A stretch of DNA of 64,000 bases from Hevea brasiliensis (lineage: Eukaryota > Streptophyta > Magnoliopsida > Malpighiales > Euphorbiaceae): positions 5,912,298-5,976,297 of the forward strand of contig NC_079500.1 of assembly GCF_030052815.1 (NCBI RefSeq), in the 5' to 3' direction. Positions 48,842-60,358 of the stretch are shown one piece after another. Both the position numbers and the translations under genes were made by a program. The notes beneath the pieces are model-generated. The model was not told the DNA's origin. It made no database searches and saw nothing but the letters and a program-made list of their open reading frames with translations. Each line of letters opens with the position of its first letter. The stretch's first letter is position 1.

Positions 48842-50339
48842 TTAAGAGCATAAACAACATGATTTGAGAAGGCAGGACTCAAAACCGTCCTTTCACACTT
48901 TTTGCCTTTCACCTCTTTAGCCCATTTACTAGTTGTCCAACTTTCTGAAGTAAGCATTTTTCTAATGTTGGCTTTCTGAAGATGAATCCTTCCCAGTGTA
49001 ATAAAAGCAGTAGCAAATCTAGTTTGCCCTGGCCTTAGCAATTCTACTCCATTAGTAAACTTCCGCAACATATTTAGAACTCCTGAAGAGCCATTTATGA
49101 AACCAGTAAGTTCAACAGCTTTGCGGAATGTTTCTTTGAAAACATGGATCTTAAAGATATCCTCCAACATCAAATACAATGGGCTGCACATAGAGTCCAG
49201 TATAGATGAGGAAAATTTACTTTCAATATTCTTCCTGTCATAAACAAATAGAAAAATTCATTCCATTAATAATAAAAATAAAATGATATTTTTTTTAGTC
49301 ACAAAAAAAATTAAATAAAAATTTTACCTGCTGCAGCATTATTTGATGCATTATCTGTAACAACTTGAACCACTTTTTTGGAACCAATATCCATCAATTC
49401 TTTCTCAATCAAACTAGCCAACAATGCCGCTGTTTTTTATTCATCACTTGCATCAACTGATTTAATAAATACACTTCCCTTTGGACTATTAACCAATAAA
49501 TTAATCAAGGTTCTCCCTTTTCTATCCGTCCATCCATCACACATCAATGTACATCCATAATTTTTTCATTATTCTTTATGATACTCAAGAAGATCATTTA
49601 TGATTTGCACTTCCTTGTTAAGTAATCGAACTCTAACCTCATGAAAACTTGGAAGTTTCATTTCTCTCTCATAATTTCCAATTGCTCGAATCATTTCCCC
49701 GAAGCTATCATAATTCACAGCATTAAAAGCTATTCCCACATCATACATTCATCGTGCTATGGCAACACAAGCACGCTTCCTTAACTCCTTTTTAGCCAGA
49801 CTATTTTCATCAATGGTAGTTTGCCTCATATTTTTTCCCATAACAGCAAGTCTAGGGGGAAAATAACAATCAATAGGCCCTCTACTTCTTTGTTGTGATA
49901 AAACTTTTGGTTTTTTTGAAACACTAGTACCTGTAAACTCCAGTACTTGCCTTCATCTTTCACTGCCAGTTTCTTGCATCAACTCTTCCTCTTCCTCATT
50001 TTAATCTAATCCCAATACTTCAACATCATCAAATTCAGGTGGTCTTTCTATATTCATAATTGATTTTTGCTCTCTTTTTTTAGCAATGAATTTCTGCATT
50101 TGATTCCTTACATCTTCTGGACATTTTGGACACCAAACTACATTTTTGTAACCTTCAGCAAGATGTTGCTTGATTGTATTAACTCCTCCTTTATAAACTT
50201 TCATACAATACATACATTGATATTATTTTCACTAACTTGAATTACATGTGCCCATCCTGAGTCCGTTCTTCTACTACTAGCAGAAGATCCAAATGTATTA
50301 TTCTTATCACCCATTTATAATCTAACAAAAAAATTAACA

Positions 50340-51200
50340 AGAAAAAAAAATAAATTAACAACAAATTAACAATACCCAATATAAATTAAATAAGTAATTA
50401 ACAAGAATGATAAGTAAAAAGTAAAACAAGTAAACAAATTAACAACAAATTAACAATGCCCATATAAATTAAACAATTAATTAATAAGAATAAAAAGTAA
50501 AATCATCAAATTAATAATAAATTAATAATACCATATAAAATAAACAACTAATTAACAACTAATGTCTAATTAACAAGACAAAAGTAAAACTAATTAATCT
50601 AACAACTAATTAACAATAATAAGAAGTAAAAACTAAGCCAATTAACAACAAATTAATAATGTCCATATAAATTACACAATTACTTACCAAGAATAAAAAG
50701 AAAATAATCAAATTAACAATAAATTAATGATACCCATATAAAATAAACAACTAATATCTAATTAACAAGAAAAAAGCAAAATTAATCAAGCTAAAACTAA
50801 TTAACAAGAATAACAAGTAAAAGGTAAACTATTTAACAACAAATTAACAATAACCATATAAATTAAATAATTAATTAACAATAATAAAAAATAAAAAAAT
50901 CAAATTAACAATAAATTAATAATACCTATATAAAATAAATAATTAATTAACAACTAATGTCTAATTAACAAGGCAAAAAGTAAAACTAATCAAATTAATA
51001 AGAATAACAAATAAAAATTAAACTAATTACCAACAAATCAACAATACCCATGTTAATTAATCAACTAATTAAATAAGAATACAAAGTAAAATAATCAATT
51101 TAGCAATACCCATAAAATTTAAATAATTAATTAATAAGAATAAAAAATAAAATAATTAAATTAACAACAAATAAATAATTAATTAATAGTAACTAATTAA
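50340..51200. repeat. Diverged ~190-bp tandem repeats in the hAT 5' region
   Basis: Blocks of attaacaacaaattaacaat followed by cccatataaatt recur at about 50357, 50445, 50643, 50831 and 51025, that is about every 190 bases with one half step. Very AT-rich, non-coding, upstream of the transposase start. Confidence 0.7.
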
Positions 51201-51589
51201 TAATAAGGAGGGGGAAAAAAAGAAAAAATAAAAAGGGACTGCTGAAAGAAGAAGGAGAGGAGAGATACGCAGTAGGAAAGGGACTGTTGAAAGAAGAAGA
51301 ATAGGAGAGGGGAAAAAAAAATTAAAAACAGTGTTTTACGCAGTAGGAAAGGGGATAAGCAGAAATCAAAAAAGAAAAAGACGTTGAGAGAGAGAGATCG
51401 GAGAAAGGGCACCTATCTCAGTTGCGAGAAAGAGGACCCTGCGATCTGTCCCTGTTGTCGTGAGGTCAAGGAAGAGAGGTGCGGCTCTGCTGTCTTCGTG
51501 AGGAAGTGGTGCAGTGCGGCTCTTTTGTTGGCATCAGGTGGCTTTATTGGTTTTTTCATTAAAAAAAAAAAAAACTTACCGTTGCTTTG

Positions 51590-51713
51590 ATGAGGCGTCG
51601 CCTCTCATCTCACCGGCCTGAGGCGTCGCCTCTCCAAAACTCAGCGAGGCATTCCAATCAAGGCGACAGAGGGGCGCGTCGCCTGGGTGTCTTCCTCGTC
51701 TTTGATAACACTG
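51590..51713. promoter_or_regulatory. hAT subterminal GGCG repeats, right end
   Basis: gaggcgtcgcctctcatctc, gaggcgtcgcctctcc and aaggcgacagaggggcg: repeated palindromic GGCGTCGCC motifs near the right terminal repeat, matching the left-end cluster. Probable transposase binding sites. Confidence 0.5.
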
Positions 51714-51721
51714 ATACGCTA

Positions 51722-54700
51722 TAATTTTACAAACATTTATTCAAGAGCATGTCCCAAGTACAAAGTTTTATTCAATCACAATAGCGTCCTTAGGTATCCA
51801 AAAAGCAAAACTTTAGATCGTGGGTATCCAAAAAGGGCAAATTAATCCTTAACTGACGTGAAATTCTCCGCTTGCTTGTGCCTCCCTAGCTCTCTTATCA
51901 TACTCATCTTCCTCTTCTTCTTCAGCCTCCATGTCATCTTCCTTCCCGTCACCATCTTCTTCTCCTCCCCAACCAAAGGCTGCAATAGATCGAGATACTG
52001 GAGGAGGAATTTTGGCCTCTTCCACAATCTTCATGATTTCTTCATCAGTTTGCAAGGAAAAGGCATTATATCCTCTCCTGTAGCACATGGCTTGAGCTGC
52101 TTCTGTTAGTTCCCTAAGGCAAGTTCTTCAAAAACCATGGATGGTTCTTGATTTCTTTAATTGTGATCCTCTGTACAAATATGCAGAGTTTAGAACTTTA
52201 ACTATCATATCACAGCAGTCCTCATAAAGAAGTGTAAGGGCTACTGTCAAAAGGCACATCACTAATAGATCAACCATCTTGCAATCACGTGAAATCCAGA
52301 TTGCTTGAATGCAGGCAATGAAACTAAATTACATGGGCAAAAAGATAAACCAACTAATTCAATATAGAATAAATGGCAAATGAGGATTTCAGTTTTCAAG
52401 GCACCACAGGAAAACATAAACTGCTTAACAGAATATATGTGAATAACAAAAAACAATAAAAGAATATAAAAATGGCTCAGAATAATTTGCAAAAACAAAA
52501 TCGACCAGTCTTAAAATTTTCTTTTTCTCAGTTGAAAAGGATATCGTTGTTTCCACTTTTCAATGTAGTATGTCTTGACTCATGATACAACATGAAACTC
52601 CTACTCTAATCACCTATCTCATAACATGCAACAGCAACCATGTGCATGCCTACATGGTTCTTCTTTGAAAGACTTTCTTGCTTTCCATTATATTACTTTG
52701 TCAATTAAAATGATAACATGTACAAAAGTGTTACAGCTCGCATAAATTATTAAACACTTGAATGAACTAAAAAGGAATACCACCACCAACAACTATCATG
52801 TATAAAGTTAGAAGTAAGAGGGCAGGTAGTTCTCCAATGCATTCAATCCTTATTTCAATGTCCTCATGGTAAAAAGTTTTCAGACTTGTAGACTACATTA
52901 CTCAGCCAGAAGAGCAATAAAGGGAAGCAGAAATCCACAAAGATCATCTACTTTGAAAACTCATGACAAAAGATCGATACACTGATACGCAGTTGACTAA
53001 AAGACAACTACCAATTCATTAATATTCTTAGGAAAGTTCAACCACACATACCCTGGATGGATTTGCAACAAATATGCGAGAAAGGAATGTCTGCAATATT
53101 GAGAAATGTGCACATAGTCAGCGATCTTGTATTGAACAGCCATTATTCTCTGCAGAATAATAGGGAATTATAGATGCTGAAAACAGAATATTTTCTGAAT
53201 GAAAGGGAGATAAAAAGGGAGAATAAATTACATTGGTAGCTTTTCTGAAATTCTTTGGGTCCTCGTGATCTTCAAATGGGTATGCTCCGACCAACATAAC
53301 ATACAGACTCACTCCCCAAGACCATACATCTGCCATCTGAACATCAGAGTAAAAGTTAAACCAAGCTTGCAAATGAAACAAATGCATTCATGTTCTATGC
53401 TCAGAACTCGTCCAGCCATGCCAATCATAAGTTCAAAGTCTATGTTCTTTCCAGGACAAAGAAAAGGATACAACTCCTTGTTGTTCTAAGTTTTTCACAT
53501 GCAATGAAAATAGGTATTGTAGTAATTGAAGCTATAAACCACTCACACAGAGGCCAACATTCTTACTGATCATAATTGATGTCTTTGCCATTTATACAAT
53601 ATAAAAGCTTACCAACACATGAAGGACATGATGTTTTGGAAAGCTAATTTCATCTAGAAGAGATGTTGCATGCTCAGTTGAAAATTTTCTACTAAAGTAC
53701 CAGAGAATGATTATCCATTTAGAAACCCAACTACCTAAACAAGAAAAATCTGTAAGGAGGAAAATTAATCTTGTGATAGACAAAAAGCAAATGATATAAG
53801 TGAAAAACCAAAAAAATGCAATTTCACATATAACATGGTGAAACATTAATATAAATAAAATCCTAATTATTCACGCCTTGTGTCAGCGCCTTGCCTCCTA
53901 AACTCTGTAAGCAACTGTCTTTTCAAAATATCTCACTCATAATATAAGTGAACAACCAAAAAAGCAACTTCACATGATCTCAAGTATTGCTACATTTAAC
54001 ATGGTGAAAACTTTTGTAAATAACATCCTAATCATTCATGCCCTGTACCAGTAACCTACCTCCTAAACTCTATAAGTAACTGTCTTCCCAAAATATTTCC
54101 TTCAACATTTGGCAATATAAGACAATTAAAGTTACCTTCCCATCATATTCTCTCGTAGAATTCCACATGAAAATCACAAGAGATGAAAAGGTGCCAGTCT
54201 GTTTTTCAAAAACCTCAGAATAACCAAAATCACAGATTTTCAGACGTGGTGCTGGGCTTCCATCCAGCAAGGTATTTTCTAGCTTCAAATCTCTATGGCA
54301 AATTTGCTGCAAAACAATAGAATTAAAAAAAATAAATAAATAAAAGATGAACTTCTCTAGCAATTAAAAAGCACCAATGCCATCTGACACATGCTGAATT
54401 TGATTTACCAGGGAATGGCAGTAGCTGACTCCTGAAATAAGCTGTTGGAAAAAGTATCTAGCCTGGAAAAGAACCTAAAGGCAAATTAGCCGACACTCAA
54501 AATAAAACAAGAATCCAGACTAACTTCACTCTCCTCAAATATTTTTTTGCCTCCCAATTGATACAAAACTAATCAATGCAATCCAAATCCTGAAAATTGA
54601 AGCTAAGAAAAGAGACAGGAAAAACCTCATCTTCACTGAATCTTCCAGCATTGCAGATTCGCTCAAAAAGCCTCCTCCTGCAGCATATTCCATAACAATG

Positions 54701-54974
54701 GTGAGATGGGTTGGTGTCAAAACCACCTGCACATAACCAAAAAAATTCCTCTTACATCAAAGAACAAAAATTAATCCTCTTGCAACAACACCCACCAAAT
54801 AATTGGAAAAGAAAATTATAGGACAAAACAAACCATAACACTTCAAACCCATAAAATGAAATTAAAAAAAAAAGTGTGAAAGTTTTAAGAACAACTAACC
54901 TCCTTGAAGCGAATTATGTTTGGGTAGCTAAGCGATCTGTGATTTATGATCTCCCTTGTCACATTCTCATCAAT
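51722..54974 (-). pseudogene. Unit 4 SnRK2 kinase copy (exons 9 to 2), broken
   Basis: Exons by alignment to unit 5 and the family: exon 9 51849-52171, exon 8 53052-53149, exon 7 53232-53336, exon 6 stub near 54137-54165, exon 5 54214-54306, exon 4 54409-54462, exon 3 54626-54726, exon 2 54900-54974. Kinase motifs HRDLKLEN and CDFGYS remain. Lesions: exon 9 has an extra base near 52115 producing a stop after KNLP; exon 8 is 98 bases instead of 99; exon 3 is 101 instead of 102 (GGGFLSES where GGELFER is usual); exon 6 has lost all but REYDGK in a ~110-base deletion, removing the activation segment and APE motif; exon 1 is missing. DVWSCGV reads DVWSWGV. It cannot make an active kinase. Confidence 0.92.
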
Positions 54975-55019
54975 CTGAACCCAAGTAGAGAATTAGTAAA
55001 CTTAATGAAAAAACAAATT

Positions 55020-55351
55020 TGAAAATTCATTATGACAAAAGACCAATACATTGACACACACTTGGGTAAAAGACAACTACCAATTCATTTTGTCAATTCT
55101 TTAATATTCTTAGGAAAGTTCAAACACACATACCCTCGATGGATTTGCAACAATAATGATTGAAAGGAGATGTCTGCAATCTTGAGAAATGTGCACATAG
55201 TCAGGGATCTTGTATTGAACAGCCGTTATTCTCTGCAGAACAATAGGGAAATTATAGATGCTGAAAACAGAATATTTTCTGAATGAAAGGAAGATACAAA
55301 GGGAGAATAAATTACATCCACAGTTTTTCTGTTTGGGTCCTCTTGATCTTC
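55020..55351 (-). pseudogene. Second SnRK2 fragment in unit 4 (exon 8, exon 7 end)
   Basis: Beyond exon 2, sequence passes at about 55015 into intron 8 sequence like that of unit 3 (cacacacttgggtaaaagac). A full-length 99-base exon 8 follows (55134-55232: [19 protein letters not shown]). Then comes the 3' end of exon 7 (55317-55351, [10 protein letters not shown]), cut off and joined to ubiquitin. So unit 4 contains two partial SnRK2 copies in tandem. Confidence 0.88.
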
Positions 55352-55800
55352 ACAAAAATCAGCATACCCACGAAGTCTCAGAACCAGGTGAAGGGTGGAC
55401 TCCTTTTGGATGCTATAATTACCGAAGGTCCTTCCATCCTCTAGCTGCTTCCCAGCAAAGATCAACTGCTGCTGATCTGGTGGGATACTTTCCTTATCTT
55501 GAATTTTGGCTTTGACATCATCTACTGTATCCGAGTTTTCAACCTCCAGGGTTATGGTATAGCCGGTGAGGATTTTTACAAAGATCTGCATCCCTCCCCT
55601 CAATCAGAGAACGACACGCAAGGTGGATTCCTACTGTATACGATAATCAGCGAGGGTCCGACCATCCTCCAGCTGCTTTCCGGCAAAGATCAAGCGCTGC
55701 TTGTCTGGATGGATGCTTTACTTGTCTTAGATCTTGGCGTTGACGTTATCGATGGTATTGGAGCTCTCGACCTCGGTGAGGATTTTGAGAAGATCTGCAT
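55352..55800 (-). pseudogene. Unit 4 ubiquitin relic fused to SnRK2 exon 7
   Basis: Two degraded units. The first (from the ATG at 55800) has deletions and an in-frame stop. The second is readable as [20 protein letters not shown] to [11 protein letters not shown], with many changes (K11Y, S19N, I23V, N25D, G35S, R42Q and others). By a 2-base loss after LRG the frame runs on as [12 protein letters not shown], so an open frame of 125 codons (55603-55226) spans ubiquitin and kinase sequence. It has no functional promoter (gtttgtacag replaces the TATA word) and is best read as a chance fusion in a pseudogene. Confidence 0.88.
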
Positions 55801-56333
55801 ATTGGAGATTTATCAAGGAAAAGAAAACGCCTTCCGAAGAAGAGAGGATCTTGATGGATGAGATAGGAATAGAAGAAGTGAGTTTGTACAGAGAAGCGCA
55901 GGAAAGGAGTGGCACTAATTTTGCAAATTATATAGTACGCTTGCAGTACGTACTCTTCATGGTATTTACTTTACATAATATGTAAAAAGATTTATTTTTT
56001 ATTTTAAAAAAATAAAAGATTTATTGTTGTATAAGTGTAATAAATACCAAGTTTTAACGCCCAGGTATACCCAAGAGTTCCTCAAGGAATTGAATCCTTC
56101 ATTGCAAATGAAAGAAAGGAGTGAGACAATGGAATATTCTAGGTAATTATGCAATTAAAATTCAAGCATTGGAGTACATTAAGCTATAGATTCATTCATA
56201 TGCATATGTATCAGGTTATTAATCATGACTAATTAATATAACAAAAGCATAAAACTGGCCATTACAAAGATTCAACGCTATTTATTTTTTGTTTATTCAG
56301 TGGCCATGCTTGCTGATACTAAATTGCTGCGCC

Positions 56334-56684
56334 TCAAAGCACATCGGTCCAAATATCCTCCCCCAAGAGCCTGATTTTCTTCTGAACCTGAATCTTGAAC
56401 TGAGTTCCAGCATCATGATCCTCCTCTTGAAGAAGAGAAATCTTGTCACCAACTTTCAGCCTCTCACGCCGAACAAAATCAAGCCAACCCTTAGTAAGCT
56501 CAGGCTTATAATACTCACCCTTCTTCCTTTTGGTGCAACGGAAGTCCAGCTTCTGGTTCTTGTACTTCACCTTCAAATCAACAAAATGCGATGTCCCAAC
56601 GAAACGTGGAAGAAGAAGACGCTTAAAAAAATGAGTTGGGAGAGCCAATCTATTGGCAACATCGGTTCGTGTCAGCTTCTTCAT
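56334..56684 (-). CDS. Small B3-domain protein, copy D
   Basis: 116 residues from the ATG shared with the other copies (MKKLTRTDVANRLALPTHFF); an in-frame ATG 21 bases upstream (56705, MKLSFRA) would add seven residues but is not open in the sister genes. The B3 pattern is conserved: LLLPRFVGTSHFVDLKVKYK, FRCTKRKKGEYYKPELTKGW, RERLKVGDKISLLQEEDHD, ending LLGEDIWTDVL. TATAAATTAC lies about 60-68 bases upstream. It is intact, and is the third undamaged member of the family here. A role as a DNA-binding regulator is inferred from the domain only. Confidence 0.72.
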   Translation of the reverse strand: MKKLTRTDVANRLALPTHFFKRLLLPRFVGTSHFVDLKVKYKNQKLDFRCTKRKKGEYYKPELTKGWLDFVRRERLKVGDKISLLQEEDHDAGTQFKIQVQKKIRLLGEDIWTDVL

Positions 56685-56759
56685 TGCTCTGAAACTAAGC
56701 TTCAATCACTGATGTATCGCACTCGAGCTCTAAGTGAATTTTGTAATTTATAGACTTAC

Positions 56760-59215
56760 CCATAGTTTATCAAGTGTTTAAATTTCTTCGAAAAGACTAA
56801 TAAAATTAAATAAAGGGATTGTACCTACAAACTTATCAAAAAATTTTCTGTCCATTTTCCAAAGGCCTGTCTTCGATAGCAACAGGAATAATAATTAAGA
56901 CACGTAGGATTCGTTTTTGACATCCTTCAACGACAAAAGAACCATTTTGCCAAGTCAATTTTCTTCTGGATTGGATTTAGTATTTAGTTTAGTTTTTTCG
57001 GAAAAGCCTTCGCTGTAAAGGACGGCCGCCTTTTGGAAAAGCAAGAGAAAAATTTATTCGTACTTGAGTGATGCATTAAATTTGCAGATAAAATCCATTT
57101 ATTTAATTTTATAAATCCATTAGACACATAACAATATTAAATTAAAATGAATTTCCCATAGGGAGCTATGAAATCGAAGACACTCTGCTAGATTGCATAT
57201 ATAATTGATCATCGAATTCTGGTTTACTTTTAGCACAATTAATGATTTTTCTTTTAATTTTTATTTCGTTTGCAGTTGCCATTTTTAATTTGTCACTAGT
57301 GACTTTTAGCTTGTCCGTCCTTCCTTCCAAGTTAGACAAGGCCAAAGTTCATAGAAGAAAATCGAGCTAAAGAATTCAATCCATGGAGGGACCTACAGCC
57401 ATATTCCTCACGTTGCTTGTCGAGCCCCTTTTGTTTTAATTATTTTTTTTTTACTTAAATTTAATTTATTATAAATTTAAGAATCGAAATGATGATACAC
57501 CAATCTATTTAAAATATAAATTTTATATATTTAAATTTTAAATTCATAATAAATTATTCTAAACAAGAATTTTTCGAGTTTCAAAAGTCATGACATCACA
57601 GCCTATAGATTCTTTGGTTTTGAAAGTGAGCTCTCCAATACGTAGCGAAGCAAAGCGCCTTAATATGTTATCTTATAAACCATATTTATTATATATAATA
57701 AATATAAAATATATTAATTATTTAAATATAAAATTTAAATTAAAAACTATTTTATTAATAAAACAAAACTTATTAAAAATAAAAATTAAAGACAGTTTAA
57801 TATTTTTGTTGAAATTAAATGTAATTTGAATGAAAAATTAGACAGATCAATCTATATATAAATATAATAAATAATTAAAATTAAATAAATAATTTTAAAA
57901 AATATAAAATTAAATTATAAACTTCACCCAATCTCAAAATCTAAATTGTAATTTTATCCTTTATATAACTTGTGCATAGCTTACAGGGACGGTAGTAAGA
58001 ATAGAAGAATCGAACAACAGTTCGTAGAAGAAAATCGAGCTAAAACAATAAACACAAGATGAGACCTGCAACTAATGTTCTCCAATTATTTCACAAGTCC
58101 TACAAATTCTATGGCTTTAGAAGTGAACTGTCCAATGCATAGCGAAGCAAAGTGAGCCGTAAGCCGCCGAGCTCTGCTGGAGTACGCTTGATTTCATAGT
58201 GCGGACGACACGAGCAAGCCTGTTCTACTGGTGTGCGATGGCAATGCAGAGCCTGTTTTCCAAGCTGTGAGAAATTTGCAGGTAGGTCCCATATTACCAG
58301 TCTTAATCTGTAAGAATGTTATCATTGTGATTGGAGAAAATGAACTCCAATGGTTGAATGGCAGCATTGATTTTATTTTCCAACAAACCCTGAAAAGATA
58401 ATTAGTTACTATTTGGAAAACGGTAAAGAACATTACGCAAACTTAAACAAAGTGACTACATACAAGGAATCAAATGATGTGAGGTCTATGGCAATTAGCT
58501 TTTGGGGGTGTCCACATCAGGTTCTGGAGTAGTATTTCTGGACAACAAAGGCATCGCATTTAGTGGATAACATTTAATGCGATGCAACAAAGTCCACCAC
58601 CAACTTCTGAGTTTGTCCCTTGGTATGTTATAATATATATTGGAAATTAGATGATCTAACCATCTCACGACTTCTTGAGTGAGAAACAAGAACCTAATTA
58701 GCCCTTAAAATTCTTAAAACATGAATTTGTCAGAGAAAAAGTTGAGATAATGAAATAAACTAATTTTTTGGATATGAAAAATCTAGGTTTCTTATTTTAT
58801 ATGAGATTACAAATCTGTTTAGCATTAATGTTAAAGTTATCATTAAAAAAATTAACTTTTTAAAATATATTAATTAGAATTTTTTTTTTAAATTAAATTT
58901 GATAAATTTTTGTTATTACAACACTAAAATAATAAAATAATTTTTTTTAAAATTATTTTTTTTTTGACAAGGAGAGCATATTATAGAAAAAAAAAAAAGA
59001 AAGGGTGACCTAAACTGACTTGGAGAATAGTAGTACAATATGACGTAGAAGCATTACACATTTTCGAGAATTTAAGCCAAAATCGTTTAAAGTAGAGAAA
59101 GAAAATCCATATAGCCAATCTCAAATTTTTGGGATAAAGACTTAGTTGAGTAGAATATCTAAAATGATTTTTTTTTTCAGAAGAACAATTTTAACCTTTC
59201 AATTTTATTTCGTAT
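56760..59215. other. Spacer with a local duplication
   Basis: No gene. A segment near 57345-57660 (agaagaaaatcgagctaaag, gagctctccaatacgtagcg) is repeated, diverged and shortened, near 58018-58160 (agaagaaaatcgagctaaaa, gaactgtccaatgcatagcg). The region 57430-57960 is AT-rich. The region 58190-58690 has mixed composition with short open frames on the minus strand that I cannot assign. Confidence 0.5.
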
Positions 59216-60358
59216 ACTTATATAAATGAGGTTGGTTATGAAATTTAATTTAGATTATTTTTCTAGCTAAAATTTAAGTATGTTTTTTTTTTTTTAAAGT
59301 AAATTCATTGAAGCATAATGTTTGATAAGGTTTCTCTCCACTTTCTTTACGGAATTTTATATTATGTTTTTGTTGAAAAACAAAAATATTAATCAAAGTT
59401 GAAAATATAGATTTATGACTATACATATATTATTGATTTAAATTGATAATATACATAATTTAATTTGAATTATAAATTAATTTTATCTATATCAATTGTT
59501 TGAAGAAACCACAAAGAATGCCTTTAGACATTCCTGTCACAAAATGTTTTAATCTTACAATTCTTTAGCATGCAGGCAGAATCAGCAGACTCGCTTTCCT
59601 TCCCTGTTATCATTGGTAAACTGAAAGAGAATCCTTGAGCAGGAAACAGAGAGTATCCCCACACCACCTTTAACCTTTTCTGGCACCATCTTTCTTCACC
59701 TACCCTTTACCACCTTAAGTTCATTGATTTTCTTAGTGCATAAATATGATTTCACTCCACAAACAAATACCCATGTGCAATCACATGCACATAACTCACT
59801 CGATTGCCAGATTAATTACTGCCATTCTAAATCAAAGATGGGAGAAAACTACCAAGATTGCACCATGGAAAAAAGAGGAGCAATAATGGCTGTGTGAGAT
59901 GATACTTCAATGTATAAAGTAAAATATGTGACTGATTCAAAGCCCAGCACAAGAAGCGAAACAGAGAAATTACACTAATACATGTTAAAGTTCTTCAACT
60001 GACAGACCCTCAATACAATGTACACTACAGATGATAAGATTTTCTTCAATCCAAACCTGGACCATACAATGCCCTTAATTTATGACACTATCTTAACCCT
60101 CAGAAGGAAAAAGATAAAACAGAACACTCTGATAGTCATCCTTCAAATCTTCAAAATTCCAAATTTTCAATAAGCAGACAATCTAATTCTCACATAAGTT
60201 GGAATCACACTCTTTCTGCCCAATACGCTATAATTTACAAACATTTATTCAAGACCATGTCCTCAGAACAAAGCTTTAAACAATCACAGTAGCATCCTAT
60301 AGATATCCAAAAACCAAAACTTTAGATTGCAGGTATCCGATAAAGGGCAAATTAATCC
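59216..60358 (-). repeat. Unit 5 flank, SnRK2 downstream region
   Basis: Sister of 38610-40123 and of 15450-15948: gcataatgtttgataaggtt, ccctttaccaccttaagttc, aaagcccagcacaagaagcg. The part nearest 60358 should contain the SnRK2 3' UTR. It preserves the empty site of the hAT insertion (near 60220) and of the outer LTR element (near 60085). Confidence 0.85.

Larger units (their letters stand above)
40668..50314 (-). pseudogene. hAT transposase, broken
   Basis: The reading starts at 50314 (MGDKNNTFGSSASSRR). A BED zinc-finger region follows (SGWAHVIQV, then QHLAEGYKNVVWCPKCPEDV) with a frameshift near 50213. The catalytic DUF659-type region at 49560-49330 contains CDGWTDRKGRTLINLLVN and VVQVVTDNASNNAAAG with an in-frame stop. 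Next come 49235-48842 (LRPGQTRFATAFITLGRIHL), then, across a nested element, 44495-44090 (RLVDNE, an extra A in a run near 44450, then YIYEAMDRAKEAI and LQLHRPLHTAGYFLNPEFFY). The C-terminal dimerisation region is at about 43985-43868 (VKVLSLTCNARGCERNWSVF) and 43709-43574 (RLDNLVYVKYNRALLRR). After the second nested element it ends with an acidic tail at 40970-40668. Confidence 0.88.
40124..51713 (-). mobile_element. hAT transposon with two nested insertions
   Basis: The terminal inverted repeats are CAGTATTATCAAGGCGA and, at the far end inverted, CAGTGTTATCAAAGACGA. The target duplication is a perfect 8 bp, ATACGCTA (40116-40123 and 51714-51721); the uninterrupted site cccaatacgctataatttac is seen at 60220. 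The gene reads right to left and encodes a hAT transposase. Without the two LTR-type insertions the element is about 4.65 kb. Multiple stops and frameshifts mean it is not autonomous now. It lies in the 3' flank of the unit 4 SnRK2 copy. Confidence 0.93.

Noticed and set aside
53118..53387. Single 89-codon protein with the SnRK2 segment
   Set aside because: Only the middle 35 codons are exon 7; the rest reads into introns on both sides.
56685..56705. Upstream ATG of B3 copy D as the true start
   Set aside because: The seven extra residues are not available in frame in copies A and C, whose alignment begins at MKKLTR.
58495..58689. Minus-strand 64-codon frame with DKLRSWWWTLLHRIKCYPLN
   Set aside because: No family recognised, no splice or promoter context, lies in a spacer next to a degenerate duplication.
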